Shown: positions 26,518-35,532 of the stretch, piece by piece
Numbering within the stretch: the stretch's first letter is position 1
How the letters are laid out: every line of letters starts with the position of its first letter
Source of the DNA: Clostridia bacterium
GTDB taxonomy: Bacteria; Bacillota; Clostridia; Oscillospirales; Acutalibacteraceae
Direction of reading: 5' to 3'
NCBI GenBank assembly: GCA_017423825.1
Contig: JAFPCP010000084.1
Span: forward strand, 1 to 39,712
DNA length: 39,712 bases
Program-made: the position numbers and the translations under genes
The notes under the pieces: generated by a model
The model's database searches: none
What the model saw: the letters and a program-made list of their open reading frames with translations, nothing else
What the model was told of the DNA's origin: nothing

Positions 26518-27894
26518 ATGATAGAATTATCCAACAAGACCAATGTGTTGGAACAAAAGACTTATAGATATTCTTTGCAGGATATAGCCGAGCCGAACTT
26601 GTATCGCGAGATTTACAGTTATGACGAGGTGCCGAAGATAGCCTTTAACCACCGGCGGGTGCCGATGGGTATGCCGAAGGAGATTTGGATTACCGACACC
26701 TCGTTGCGGGATGGCCAACAATCTGTCGAGCCTTACAGCGTGGAGCAGATAGTTAAGTTGTATCAGCTTATGTCTAAGTTGGGTGGGCCGTACGGCATCA
26801 TTCGGCAGACGGAGATGTTTGTGTACAGCAAAAAAGACCGTACCGCCTTGGAAAAATGCCAAGAGTTGGGGCTGAAATTCCCGGAAATCACCACCTGGAT
26901 ACGTGCGAACCGAGAGGATTTCAAACTTGTGCGTGATTTGGGCGTTCGCGAGACCGGCATTTTGGTTAGCTGCTCGGATTATCATATCTTTAAGAAACTG
27001 AAAATGACCCGCAAGCAGGCGCTGGAACATTATCTGGCCGCGGTGGGCGAAGCGTTTGAAGCCGGCGTTATGCCGCGGTGTCACTTGGAGGACATCACGC
27101 GGGCGGATTTCTATGGCTTTGTGGTGCCGTTTGTCAATGCGCTCATGGAAATGAGTCGGGATGCCGGGATTCCGGTGCGCATACGTGCCTGTGACACCAT
27201 GGGATATGGCGTACCGTATCCGGAGGTGGCGTTGCCGCGTAGCGTGCCCGGCATCATTTATGGCCTGCAACACTATTCCGACGTGCCGAGCGAGATGCTG
27301 GAATGGCACGGACACAACGATTTCTATAAAGCAGTGACCAACGCCACCACTGCGTGGCTGTACGGGGCAAGCGCGGTGAACTGTTCTTTGCTTGGCATCG
27401 GCGAGCGCACCGGAAACGTGCCGCTCGAAGCGATGGTGATGGAATATGCGTCTTTGCGCGGCTCGATGGATGGCATGGATGCAACCGCGATTACGGAAAT
27501 TGCGGAATTCTTCAAAAAAGATATGGGCTACAAGGTGCCGCCGATGACACCGTTTGTAGGCCGTAACTTCAATGTCACGCGTGCGGGCATCCACGCGGAC
27601 GGCCTGTTGAAAGACGAGGAAATCTACAACATTTTTGACACGAAGAAAATCCTTAACCGCCCGGCGTCGGTGCTGGTGAGCAAGACCTCCGGATTGGCGG
27701 GCATCGCGTATTGGATAAACGAAACCTATGGTCTCACCGGTGCGGATCAAGTGGACAAACGCAGTCCGCTTGTAGTCGCAATGAAAGAGTGGATAGACAA
27801 GGAATACGAAGATGGACGGCAAACGTCTTTATCCAACGCGGAATTAGAGGAAAAAGTGGAACTCTTTTCCGGCGGTCAATTCGCAAGATTGTAA
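26518..27894 (+). CDS. Re-citrate synthase (isopropylmalate/homocitrate synthase-like)
   Basis: The 458-residue protein is an HMGL-like TIM-barrel condensing enzyme. It shows ITDTSLRDGQQS near residue 64, CHLEDITRADFYGF near 192, CDTMGYGVP near 228, EWHGHNDFYKAV near 261 (metal ligands HxH) and GIGERTGNVPLEA near 296. Taken alone it would be annotated as 2-isopropylmalate or homocitrate synthase. The operon also encodes aconitase and isocitrate dehydrogenase and no leuBCD or lysine genes, which matches Re-citrate synthase as described for Clostridium kluyveri. This enzyme makes citrate from oxaloacetate and acetyl-CoA in anaerobes that lack the common Si-type. The ATG follows AAAGGGGCG. Confidence 0.85.
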   Translation: MIELSNKTNVLEQKTYRYSLQDIAEPNLYREIYSYDEVPKIAFNHRRVPMGMPKEIWITDTSLRDGQQSVEPYSVEQIVKLYQLMSKLGGPYGIIRQTEMFVYSKKDRTALEKCQELGLKFPEITTWIRANREDFKLVRDLGVRETGILVSCSDYHIFKKLKMTRKQALEHYLAAVGEAFEAGVMPRCHLEDITRADFYGFVVPFVNALMEMSRDAGIPVRIRACDTMGYGVPYPEVALPRSVPGIIYGLQHYSDVPSEMLEWHGHNDFYKAVTNATTAWLYGASAVNCSLLGIGERTGNVPLEAMVMEYASLRGSMDGMDATAITEIAEFFKKDMGYKVPPMTPFVGRNFNVTRAGIHADGLLKDEEIYNIFDTKKILNRPASVLVSKTSGLAGIAYWINETYGLTGADQVDKRSPLVVAMKEWIDKEYEDGRQTSLSNAELEEKVELFSGGQFARL

Positions 27895-27912
27895 GAAAAG
27901 GAGACATACGCT

Positions 27913-28548
27913 ATGACAGAGCATAAAAGCATTTCTCTGGCGGATTGCGTGTTTGAAAAATTGGAAAACGACATCCTCAGCGGCAAATATGCCTATGGCG
28001 AGGTGTTGACAGAGGCGCGCTTGTCAGAGGAGTTGGGGGTCAGCCGTACGCCGGTGCGTGAGGCGATTCGCCGTCTGGAACAAGAGCATATTCTGCGCGA
28101 TTCCGGCAAAGGGATGGTTGTACAAGGCATCACCAAGGAGGATGTTGCGGACATTTTGGACGTGCGTCTGTGCATTGAGGGCTTAGCGGTGCGCCGCGCG
28201 ACCGAGAATATGACTGACGAGGAAAAACGGCAACTGCTGGAAGCGGTGGAGTTGCAGGAGTTTTATGTTGCGCGCGGCGACGTGGAGCATATACAGGAGC
28301 AGGATCACCAGTTCCATGAGCGCATTTATGCCGGGTGCGGCAGCGTAACGTTGCAAAGCCTGCTGGTGCCGTTGCATCGCAAGGCGCAGAAATTCCGCCG
28401 CGCCTCGGTGGAGCGGCCGGAGCGGGCCGGCGAATCCGTGAAAGAGCATCGCGGGATTGCGGAAGCTATCCTGGTGGGGGATGCCGATGCCGCCGAGCGG
28501 CTGATGAACGAACACATTGCGTGCGCACGCCGCAGCATGGTAGGTTAA
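27913..28548 (+). CDS. GntR-family regulator, FadR/FCD type
   Basis: The 211-residue protein has an N-terminal winged helix (LTEARLSEELGVSRTPVREAIRRLE, about residues 36-60 in part). An all-helical FCD effector domain follows, with metal or ligand residues in DVRLCIEG near 83, EQDHQFHERIYAGCG near 130 and EHRGIAEAI near 178, then HIACARR. FCD regulators of this kind often bind carboxylic acids such as citrate, lactate or pyruvate. Lying between the citrate synthase and aconitase genes, it probably senses a TCA intermediate and binds the palindrome at the operon promoter. An AAAGGAG site precedes the ATG. Confidence 0.9.
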   Translation: MTEHKSISLADCVFEKLENDILSGKYAYGEVLTEARLSEELGVSRTPVREAIRRLEQEHILRDSGKGMVVQGITKEDVADILDVRLCIEGLAVRRATENMTDEEKRQLLEAVELQEFYVARGDVEHIQEQDHQFHERIYAGCGSVTLQSLLVPLHRKAQKFRRASVERPERAGESVKEHRGIAEAILVGDADAAERLMNEHIACARRSMVG

Positions 28549-28566
28549 AGAGAAAGGGAGTCCAGT

Positions 28567-30498
28567 ATGGGATTGACAATTGCACAAAAAATCATTCGCG
28601 AACACTTAGTAAGCGGCGAGATGGTGCCGGGCAGCGAAATTGCCCTGCGCATCGACCAAACGCTGACACAGGACGCCACCGGCACGATGGCGTATTTGGA
28701 GTTTGAAACGATGGGGATTCCCCGCGTGCGCACCGAGCGCAGCGTGGCGTATATCGACCACAACACACTGCAATCCGGCTTTGAAAATGCTGACGACCAC
28801 CGGTATATTCAATCGGTGGCGAAAAAGCACGGCATTTATTTTTCGCGGCCGGGCAACGGCATTTGCCATCAGGTGCATTTGGAGCGCTTTGGCAAGCCGG
28901 GCAAGACGCTCATCGGCTCGGATAGCCACACGCCTACGGGCGGCGGCATCGGTATGCTGGCTATGGGCGCCGGCGGGCTGGATGTGGCGGTTGCGATGGG
29001 CGGTGGCGCGTATTATATCACCATGCCGAAAATGTATAAGGTGGAACTCACCGGAAAACTGCGCCCCTTTGTCACCGCGAAGGACGTCAGCTTGGAGATT
29101 CTGCGTCAGTTGTCGGTGAAAGGCGGCGTCGGCGCCATCATTGAATGGGGCGGCGAGGGTGTTGCCACCCTGTCCGTGCCGGAACGCGCGACCATCACCA
29201 ACATGGGAACGGAACTGGGCGCGACGACTTCGATTTTCCCCTCGGATGAGGTCACTCGTGCGTTCCTCAAAGCAGAGGGACGCGAAGAGGATTATCTGCC
29301 GCTCGCCAGCGATCCGGATGCCCAGTACGATAAGATTTTGCACATTGATTTGTCTACGCTGGAACCGCTTATCGCCTGTCCGCATAGCCCGGATAAGGTG
29401 GTGCCGGTTTCCTCGCTCAAAGGCACCAAAGTGGACCAGGTGTGCATCGGCTCCTGCACCAACTCGTCGTTGCAGGATATGCTGAAAGTGGCGGCGTTAC
29501 TCAAAGGGCGCACCATTCAGCCGTCGGTGAGCCTCTCGATTTCTCCCGGCTCGAAACAGGTACTGTCCATGCTGGCAGACCAAGGCGCGCTGACCGACAT
29601 TCTCGCCGCGGGTGCGCGGGTGCTGGAATGTGCTTGCGGCCCCTGCATCGGCATGGGCTTCTCTCCGAATTCCGGCGGCGTGAGCTTGCGTACGTTCAAC
29701 CGAAACTTTGAAGGTCGCAGCGGCACCGCGGACGGACAGGTGTATCTGGTCAGCCCGGAGACGGCGGTGGCCGCGGCGCTCACCGGTGAGATTACCGACC
29801 CGCAGTTGCTCGGCGAGATGCCGGCGATTGCGTTCCCGGATGCTTTCCGGATTGACGACAGCGCGGTGTTGCCTCCCGCCGACGAGGCAGAGGCGGCATC
29901 GGTGGAAGTGTTACGCGGGCCAAACATCAAGGAATTCCCGCAAAGCCATCCGCAGACGGACAGCCTGTCGGCGCCGCTGGTGTTGAAGGTGGGTGACAAC
30001 ATCACCACCGACCACATCATGCCGGCGGGCGCGAAGATTTTGCCTTACCGTTCCAACATTCCGCATCTGTCGCAGTTCTGTTTCGGCGTGTGCGACAAGA
30101 GCTTCCCGGAACGGGCGAAGGCGGCCGGCCGCAGCATTGTCGTGGGCGGCAGCAACTATGGCCAAGGCTCCTCGCGTGAGCACGCGGCGTTAGTGCCGTT
30201 GTATCTCGGCGTGCGTGCGGTGATTGCCAAGAGCTTTGCACGTATCCATGCGGCCAACCTGATTAATGCGGGCATCATGCCGCTCACCTTTGCGGATCCG
30301 GCGGATTATGATAAGCTGCAACAGGATGACGAACTGGAATTGACCGGCGTGTACGCCGGCATGGACAGCGGAAAAATCACGCTGACCGATAAAACTACGG
30401 GTGAAACGATGGCTTTGTGCGCCGACTTCACCGATAGACAAAAGGCGATTTTGAAGGCCGGTGGCCTGCTGGCATACACAAAAGAGATGGGGGAATAA
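28567..30498 (+). CDS. aconitate hydratase
   Basis: The 643-residue iron-sulfur enzyme interconverts citrate and isocitrate. Cluster cysteines are in IGSCTNSS near residue 297 and ECACGPCIGMG near 357. Other landmarks are LIGSDSHTPTGGGIGMLAMGAGGLD (in pieces near 116-140), GDNITTDHIMPAG near 477 and the C-terminal swivel block GGSNYGQGSSREHAAL near 531. The length fits the short, mitochondrial-like aconitase found in many Clostridia, rather than AcnA/AcnB of about 850-900. The ATG follows AAAGGGAG, and the gene starts 18 bases after the GntR gene. Confidence 0.95.
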   Translation: MGLTIAQKIIREHLVSGEMVPGSEIALRIDQTLTQDATGTMAYLEFETMGIPRVRTERSVAYIDHNTLQSGFENADDHRYIQSVAKKHGIYFSRPGNGICHQVHLERFGKPGKTLIGSDSHTPTGGGIGMLAMGAGGLDVAVAMGGGAYYITMPKMYKVELTGKLRPFVTAKDVSLEILRQLSVKGGVGAIIEWGGEGVATLSVPERATITNMGTELGATTSIFPSDEVTRAFLKAEGREEDYLPLASDPDAQYDKILHIDLSTLEPLIACPHSPDKVVPVSSLKGTKVDQVCIGSCTNSSLQDMLKVAALLKGRTIQPSVSLSISPGSKQVLSMLADQGALTDILAAGARVLECACGPCIGMGFSPNSGGVSLRTFNRNFEGRSGTADGQVYLVSPETAVAAALTGEITDPQLLGEMPAIAFPDAFRIDDSAVLPPADEAEAASVEVLRGPNIKEFPQSHPQTDSLSAPLVLKVGDNITTDHIMPAGAKILPYRSNIPHLSQFCFGVCDKSFPERAKAAGRSIVVGGSNYGQGSSREHAALVPLYLGVRAVIAKSFARIHAANLINAGIMPLTFADPADYDKLQQDDELELTGVYAGMDSGKITLTDKTTGETMALCADFTDRQKAILKAGGLLAYTKEMGE

Positions 30499-30502
30499 CA
30501 CA

Positions 30503-31642
30503 ATGAATGCGTATATTGATAAAGCGGTTGAGAGTTTTCGCGAACTGATTACCGAGCAGTTGGAGCGGCAAAATCGAATGGAAGCCGGCGCCGAGGTGAA
30601 GGATTTTGCGCACATGGATAAACTGGTTATCGGCGCGTGCGGCGGCGACGGCATCGGCCCGATCATCACCAAGGAAGCCGAGCGTGTGTTGGCGTTTTTG
30701 CTCAAAGACGAGATAGAAGCCGGGCGCGTGGAAATCCGTAGCATTGACGGATTGACCATTGAAAAGCGCACCGAGGTGGGCAAGGCCATTCCCGACGACA
30801 CGTTGGAAGCGTTGAAGGCTTGCGATGTTATCCTAAAAGGCCCCACCACCACCCCGCACGGCGGTTCGCTGGAAAGCGCCAATGTGGCGATGCGCCGTGA
30901 GCTGGACTTGTATGCAAACGTGCGCCCTGTATCGGTGCCGGAGCTGGGCATTGATTGGGTGTTCTATCGTGAGAACAGCGAAGGCGAATACGTTTTGGGC
31001 AGCCGCGGCGTGGAAATCCCCGGCAAACTCGCGATGGATTTCAAGGTGACCACCGACGCCGGTACGCGTCGCATTGCGCGCGCCGCATTTGAATACGCCA
31101 AAAACAACGGCAAAACCAACGTCGCTATCGTCACCAAGGCCAACATTATGAAAAAGACCGACGGTAAATTCTCTGCCATTTGCCACGAAATTGCCGCGGA
31201 TTATCCGGGCATCGAGGCGGAAGATTGGTATATTGATATCATGACCGCCAACTTGGTCAACGAAGCCCGTCGCAGCCAATTCCAGGTGTTTGTGTTGCCG
31301 AACTTGTATGGCGACATTATCACCGACGAGGCGGCGCAAATTCAGGGCGGCGTGGGCACGGCCGGCAGCGCCAACGTAGGCGATCGCTACGCCATGTTTG
31401 AGGCCATTCACGGTTCGGCGCCCCGCATGATTGAAATGGGGCGTGGGGATTATGCGAACCCCGCCAGCATTCTGAAAGCGGCGGCGATGCTGTTAAGACA
31501 TATTGCCCGTGTGGAAGAGGCGGAGAAGCTGGAAAAAGCCCTCGCCATCTGCAATGACAAACTGAACATGACCGGTCGTCCGGGTGGCGCTACCTGTGCG
31601 GAGTTTGCCGATGCGGTGATGGCCACGGTCGCGAGTCTGTAA
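30503..31642 (+). CDS. icd: isocitrate dehydrogenase
   Basis: The 379-residue beta-decarboxylating dehydrogenase has GGDGIGPIITKEAERVL near residue 49, the substrate block SANVAMRRELDLYANVRP near 130-147, YRENSEGEY near 155, and NLYGDIITDEAAQIQGG near 270. In the cofactor region IHGSAPRM near 304, the place of Lys344-Tyr345 of the NADP-dependent E. coli enzyme is Arg-Met. The basic residue hints at NADP use but does not prove it. The ATG at 30503 lies four bases after the aconitase stop, with GGGGGA upstream. It completes the path from oxaloacetate to 2-oxoglutarate. Isopropylmalate dehydrogenase is the closest alternative. Confidence 0.88.
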   Translation: MNAYIDKAVESFRELITEQLERQNRMEAGAEVKDFAHMDKLVIGACGGDGIGPIITKEAERVLAFLLKDEIEAGRVEIRSIDGLTIEKRTEVGKAIPDDTLEALKACDVILKGPTTTPHGGSLESANVAMRRELDLYANVRPVSVPELGIDWVFYRENSEGEYVLGSRGVEIPGKLAMDFKVTTDAGTRRIARAAFEYAKNNGKTNVAIVTKANIMKKTDGKFSAICHEIAADYPGIEAEDWYIDIMTANLVNEARRSQFQVFVLPNLYGDIITDEAAQIQGGVGTAGSANVGDRYAMFEAIHGSAPRMIEMGRGDYANPASILKAAAMLLRHIARVEEAEKLEKALAICNDKLNMTGRPGGATCAEFADAVMATVASL

Positions 31643-31688
31643 AAACGGATTTTCGCATTCGATTTGGGCACGAAAAGGAGTGGGCAGC

Positions 31689-32345
31689 ATGGATAAACAG
31701 ACGATTTTAAGCCATGTCGACCATACGGAACTGGATCCGGCGGCCACCTGGGCGTCCATTCGTCAGATGTGTGACGACGGGTTGCAGTATGGTGTAGCCA
31801 GCGTGTGTATCCCGCCGTGTTACGTGGAACAGGCGGCGGGGTATCTCGCCGGACGGTTGCCGGTGTGCACGGTGGTGGGTTTTCCGCACGGAAACGCCAC
31901 CACGGCTGCGAAATGTTTTGAGGCGGCGGGCGCCGTCGGGCAGGGCGCAGACGAGATAGATATGGTGATTAACCAGGGCTGGGTAAAGGACGGTCTGCTG
32001 GAACAGGTTACCGCGGAGATTCGCGCCGTCAAACAAGCCATCGGCGACTGCGTGCTGAAAGTGATAGTCGAAACCTGTCGATTGTCCGAGATGGAGAAGG
32101 TATCCCTGTGCCGCGCGGTAAGCGCCGGAGGTGCAGACTTTATCAAAACATCCACAGGCTTTGCGTCGGCGGGCGCCACGTTGGAAGACGTGGAATTGTT
32201 TGCGTCTATGGTGGATGACGGTGTGCTGGTCAAGGCGGCCGGTGGTATCCGCACGTTTGAGCAAGCCGAGGCGATGCTCAAACGGGGCGCTGCCCGATTG
32301 GGTGCCAGCGCGCTTGTGCGGCTGATGAAAGAAGAAGAGGAATAA
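31689..32345 (+). CDS. deoC: deoxyribose-phosphate aldolase
   Basis: The 218-residue TIM-barrel class I aldolase splits 2-deoxyribose 5-phosphate into acetaldehyde and glyceraldehyde 3-phosphate. It shows DHTELDPAAT near residue 12, ASVCIPPCYV near 38, VVGFPHGNATT near 60, KVIVETCRLSE near 120, the Schiff-base lysine in FIKTSTGF near 150, and VKAAGGIRT near 180. The ATG at 31689 has AAGGAG eight bases upstream. It is the last gene of the citrate operon, an unusual place for a nucleoside-catabolism enzyme. No promoter is obvious in the 46-base gap. Confidence 0.95.
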   Translation: MDKQTILSHVDHTELDPAATWASIRQMCDDGLQYGVASVCIPPCYVEQAAGYLAGRLPVCTVVGFPHGNATTAAKCFEAAGAVGQGADEIDMVINQGWVKDGLLEQVTAEIRAVKQAIGDCVLKVIVETCRLSEMEKVSLCRAVSAGGADFIKTSTGFASAGATLEDVELFASMVDDGVLVKAAGGIRTFEQAEAMLKRGAARLGASALVRLMKEEEE

Positions 32346-32352
32346 AACTCCG

Positions 32353-32386
32353 CCGGAGCGACCCGTTGTGGTCGCTCCGGTTTTTT
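32353..32386 (+). terminator. terminator of the citrate synthase operon
   Basis: CCGGAGCGACC and GGTCGCTCCGG form a perfect eleven-pair stem with loop CGTTGT, followed by TTTTTT. Confidence 0.95.
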
Positions 32387-32412
32387 ATGCCCCGGCGGGA
32401 AAAGATAAAGAA

Positions 32413-32441
32413 TTGCAATTCCGGGAAGGATATGATACAAT
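32413..32441 (+). promoter_or_regulatory. promoter of trkA-trkH
   Basis: TTGCAA (32413-32418) and TACAAT (32436-32441) are separated by 17 bases, with TGA before the -10. The start codon is 62 bases downstream. Confidence 0.75.
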
Positions 32442-32502
32442 GAGCGAAAGTAGCGCAGGGTGAACCTGTTGCACAGACACAAAAGAATGGAGGCAAAAGG
32501 GC

Positions 32503-33861
32503 ATGAACATTATCGTTGTGGGATGCGGCAAAATCGGCACGACGGTGCTGGCCAGTTTGGTGGCCGAAGGGCACAATGTCACGGCCATTGATTATAACGA
32601 AGCAGCGTTGTCGGCGCTTTTCAACGTATACGACGTGATGACTGTTTGTGGGCTTGCCACCGATTATGAAACGTTGGCTCAGGCGGGCGCGGACAAAACG
32701 GATCTTTTTGTGGCAACGACCGGCTCGGATGAACTCAACATGCTCAGTTGCTTTCTGGCTAAACGCATGGGCGCGGGGCATACCATCGCGCGCATCCGCA
32801 ATCCGGAATACAGCGAACGCAGCCTGAGTTTTGCCAAACAGCAGCTGGGCCTGTCTATGGCCATCAATCCGGAACGGTTGGCGGCACGGGAGCTGTTGCA
32901 TATTTTGCGTTTGCCCTCCGCGGTGAAGATTGAAACCTTCTCCCGCCGGAATTTTGAAATGGTGGAACTCATTTTGAAAGACACCTCACCTTTGGTGGGC
33001 GTGCCGCTCAACCAGTTGCGCGCACGGTATCGTGCGAAATTTCTTGTTTGCGCGGTGCAACGGGACGGACAGGTGTATATTCCGGATGGTAATTTTGTCC
33101 TGCAAGGGGGAGACAAAATTGGCTTGACCGCGGCGCCTGCTGAATTCCACAAACTGCTCCGTGCGCAGGGGATAACCAACAAACAGGCGCGCAACGTCAT
33201 GATTCTCGGCGGCAGCCGCACCGGCTATTATTTGGCAAAAATGCTTACTGCGGCAGGCAGTGACGTGAAAATCATTGAGTCCGATCGTCGTCTGTGTGAA
33301 GAGTTGTGTGAATCCTTGCCGAAGGCGGTGGTGATTCACGGGGACGGCGCCCAACAGGAGTTGCTACTCGAAGAAGGGTTGCAAAACATGGACGCGTTCG
33401 TGTCCCTCACCGGATTGGACGAAGAAAACATTTTGCTATCTTGCTTTGCTGCATCGCAAAACGTGCCGAAGGTGATTTCCAAGGTCAATCGGGACGAGTT
33501 GGGGCAGTTGGCACAGCGGTTAGGCTTGGAGTGTATTGTTTCCCCGCGCAAGCTGATTGCGGACGTGCTCACGCAGTATGCGCGTGCGTTGCAAAACTCC
33601 GTCGGCAGTAGCGTGGAGACGTTGTATAAACTGATGGATGACGGCGCCGAGGCGCTGGAATTCAACGTGCGAAAGGATGCGCGTGTGATCGGCATTCCGC
33701 TACGGGATATGAAACTAAAACCGCACGTGTTGATAGCGGGCATCATTCGTGGCCGCGAATCCATTATCCCGGCCGGTGACGACGTGATTTTGCCGGATGA
33801 CCGGGTGGTTGTCATTGCGGCCGGTCAACGGTTGCAGGATTTGAACGATATTATGAAATAA
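32503..33861 (+). CDS. trkA: potassium uptake regulatory subunit TrkA
   Basis: The 452-residue cytoplasmic protein is a tandem of two RCK units, each with a Rossmann NAD(H)-binding domain and a TrkA-C domain. The first Rossmann loop is VVGCGKIGTTV near residues 5-15 with the acidic end of strand 2 at AIDYNE. The second is ILGGSRTGYYL near 231, where the glycine pattern is looser, with IIESD following. TrkA gates the TrkH channel in response to nucleotides. The full double-unit length matches TrkA rather than the half-size KtrA. The start follows ATGGAGG, and trkH begins 14 bases after the stop. Confidence 0.95.
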   Translation: MNIIVVGCGKIGTTVLASLVAEGHNVTAIDYNEAALSALFNVYDVMTVCGLATDYETLAQAGADKTDLFVATTGSDELNMLSCFLAKRMGAGHTIARIRNPEYSERSLSFAKQQLGLSMAINPERLAARELLHILRLPSAVKIETFSRRNFEMVELILKDTSPLVGVPLNQLRARYRAKFLVCAVQRDGQVYIPDGNFVLQGGDKIGLTAAPAEFHKLLRAQGITNKQARNVMILGGSRTGYYLAKMLTAAGSDVKIIESDRRLCEELCESLPKAVVIHGDGAQQELLLEEGLQNMDAFVSLTGLDEENILLSCFAASQNVPKVISKVNRDELGQLAQRLGLECIVSPRKLIADVLTQYARALQNSVGSSVETLYKLMDDGAEALEFNVRKDARVIGIPLRDMKLKPHVLIAGIIRGRESIIPAGDDVILPDDRVVVIAAGQRLQDLNDIMK

Positions 33862-33875
33862 CCGGAGCGTTTTGT

Positions 33876-35318
33876 ATGAATTACAGAATGATTTTTCACA
33901 TGGTTGGGCAGATAACCAAGTTGGAAGCGGCGCTGTTGCTGCTGCCGACGTGCGTGGCGCTGCTGTATCGGGAATCGTGTGTGTTTGCGCTGTTGTTCAC
34001 AGCGGTGTTTGCGCTGTGCGTGGGCTTTGCGTTCACCCTGTTCAGCCGTCCGCGCAGTCAGGTCATTTTTGCCAAAGAAGGCTTTGTCATCGTGGCGCTG
34101 GCGTGGATGCTTTTGTCTGCTATCGGCGCCATCCCGTTCTGCCTGACAAGGGAGATTCCCTCCTATATAGATGCGTTTTTTGAAACGGTCAGCGGATTCA
34201 CGACCACCGGCGCCTCCATCCTTACCGACGTAGAGAGCATGAGCCGCGGGTTGCTGTTTTGGCGTAGTTTCACGCACTGGATAGGCGGCATGGGGGTGCT
34301 GGTGCTGATCATGGCGCTGTTGCCCACGGGTAGCGGTCGCTCCATTCACATCATGCGCGCCGAGGTCCCCGGCGTGACGGTGGGTAAACTCGCACCGCGT
34401 TTGCGGGATACCGCGAAAATCCTATATCTCATTTACATCGCCTTGACGCTTGTGGAGATAGGGTTTTTGTTGGCCGGCGGGATGTCGGCCTTTGATAGTG
34501 TGGTACACGCGTTCGGCACCGCGGGCACCGGCGGTTTTGGCGTTCGCGCCGACAGTATTGCCGGATATAGCCCCTATCTGCAATGGGTTATCACGGTGTT
34601 TATGTTGCTGTTCGGTGTCAACTTTAACGTATATTTCTTGCTGGTGATGCGGCATTTCGGTAAGGCGCTGCGCAACGGGGAGTTGTGGATGTATCTTTGC
34701 ATTGTGCTGTGCGCCACCGGCTTGATAACGCTCAACACGGTTTCGTTGTATAACGGTGTGGGGGAGACGGTGCGCCACGCGGCCTTCCAAGTATCCTCGA
34801 TTATCACCACGACGGGATATGCCACCACGGACTTTAATCTTTGGCCGGATTTTTCGAAAGCCATCTTGCTGGCGCTCATGTTTGTGGGCGGCTGTGCCGG
34901 ATCGACCGCCGGCGGCTTGAAAGTGTCGCGGATATTGTTGCTGTTCAAAACCTTTCGGCGGGATCTGCAACGGCAGTTGCATCCGCACGCAGTCGGCGCG
35001 ATAAAGTTGGACGGCAAGCGGCTGGACGACGGCGCCGTCCAAAGCGTCAGTGCGTATATACTGCTGTATTTTGTGGTGTTTGGCGCGGGCTTTTTATTGC
35101 TTAGTTTGGAACCGTTCGGGCTGGAAACCAATTTCTCCGCCATGGCCGCCTGCCTAAACAATGTCGGCCCTGGGTTTGCGGCGGTCGGCCCGGCGGGAAA
35201 TTTTTCGATATACTCCGGATTTTCCACGTTGCTTTTATCGCTGGCGATGTTGCTGGGTCGTTTGGAGATATATGCGCTGTTGCTCACTTTGACCCCGTCG
35301 ACCTGGTTGAAAGAATAA
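33876..35318 (+). CDS. trkH: potassium uptake membrane subunit TrkH
   Basis: The 480-residue membrane protein has the four repeated membrane-pore-membrane units of the TrkH/KtrB family. Pore-loop signatures are TVSGFTTTGASILTDVE near residue 103, HAFGTAGTGGFGV near 210, SSIITTTGYATTDF near 307 and CLNNVGPGFAAVGPAGNF near 425. GGCAGSTAGGLKVSR near 339 is the intramembrane gating loop. Together with TrkA it imports K+. The ATG is preceded by CCGGAGCG. Confidence 0.95.
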   Translation: MNYRMIFHMVGQITKLEAALLLLPTCVALLYRESCVFALLFTAVFALCVGFAFTLFSRPRSQVIFAKEGFVIVALAWMLLSAIGAIPFCLTREIPSYIDAFFETVSGFTTTGASILTDVESMSRGLLFWRSFTHWIGGMGVLVLIMALLPTGSGRSIHIMRAEVPGVTVGKLAPRLRDTAKILYLIYIALTLVEIGFLLAGGMSAFDSVVHAFGTAGTGGFGVRADSIAGYSPYLQWVITVFMLLFGVNFNVYFLLVMRHFGKALRNGELWMYLCIVLCATGLITLNTVSLYNGVGETVRHAAFQVSSIITTTGYATTDFNLWPDFSKAILLALMFVGGCAGSTAGGLKVSRILLLFKTFRRDLQRQLHPHAVGAIKLDGKRLDDGAVQSVSAYILLYFVVFGAGFLLLSLEPFGLETNFSAMAACLNNVGPGFAAVGPAGNFSIYSGFSTLLLSLAMLLGRLEIYALLLTLTPSTWLKE

Positions 35319-35319
35319 A

Positions 35320-35363
35320 AAACCGCCCCTCGCCATCTGCGGATAGCGGGGGGCGGTCTTTTG
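35320..35363 (+). terminator. trkAH terminator
   Basis: AAACCGCCCC and GGGGCGGTCTTTT form a strong stem around a loop of about 20 bases, followed by TTTTGCTTTT. Confidence 0.85.
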
Positions 35364-35406
35364 CTTTTCTGCGGGAGAAAAAATCCGCGAAATTCGCAGA
35401 ATGACG

Positions 35407-35435
35407 TTGACAGACCGCGGGTGGTGTGGTATACT
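35407..35435 (+). promoter_or_regulatory. promoter of the pyrimidine operon
   Basis: TTGACA (35407-35412) and TATACT (35430-35435) are separated by 17 bases. The start codon lies 155 bases downstream, leaving room for a regulatory leader. Confidence 0.85.
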
Positions 35436-35446
35436 TTATTGAAACC

Positions 35447-35482
35447 AATCTTTAAGTACGATCCGGCGAGGTCGACAAGATT
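35447..35482 (+). promoter_or_regulatory. PyrR-binding hairpin in the pyr leader
   Basis: A lower stem AATCTT/AAGATT (35447-35452 and 35477-35482) carries an upper stem CGATC/GGTCG closed by the hexaloop CGGCGA (35464-35469). The loop fits the CNGNGA loop and the ARUCCNGNGAGGYU consensus known for PyrR binding loops, with 12 of 14 positions agreeing. PyrR bound with UMP should stabilise this hairpin and favour termination at 35533-35563. Confidence 0.8.
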
Positions 35483-35532
35483 GCCTGACATACCAAATAG
35501 AGATGCAGCGCGGCTGCGTCTGTTTCTGTATG

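Noticed and set aside
26527..27822. Open frame (431 codons) opposite the citrate synthase gene
   Set aside because: It is a shadow of a clear HMGL-type enzyme, with no start signal.
32442..32502. Possible c-di-AMP or K+ riboswitch before trkA
   Set aside because: The leader is only about 60 bases and shows no conserved riboswitch core or terminator.
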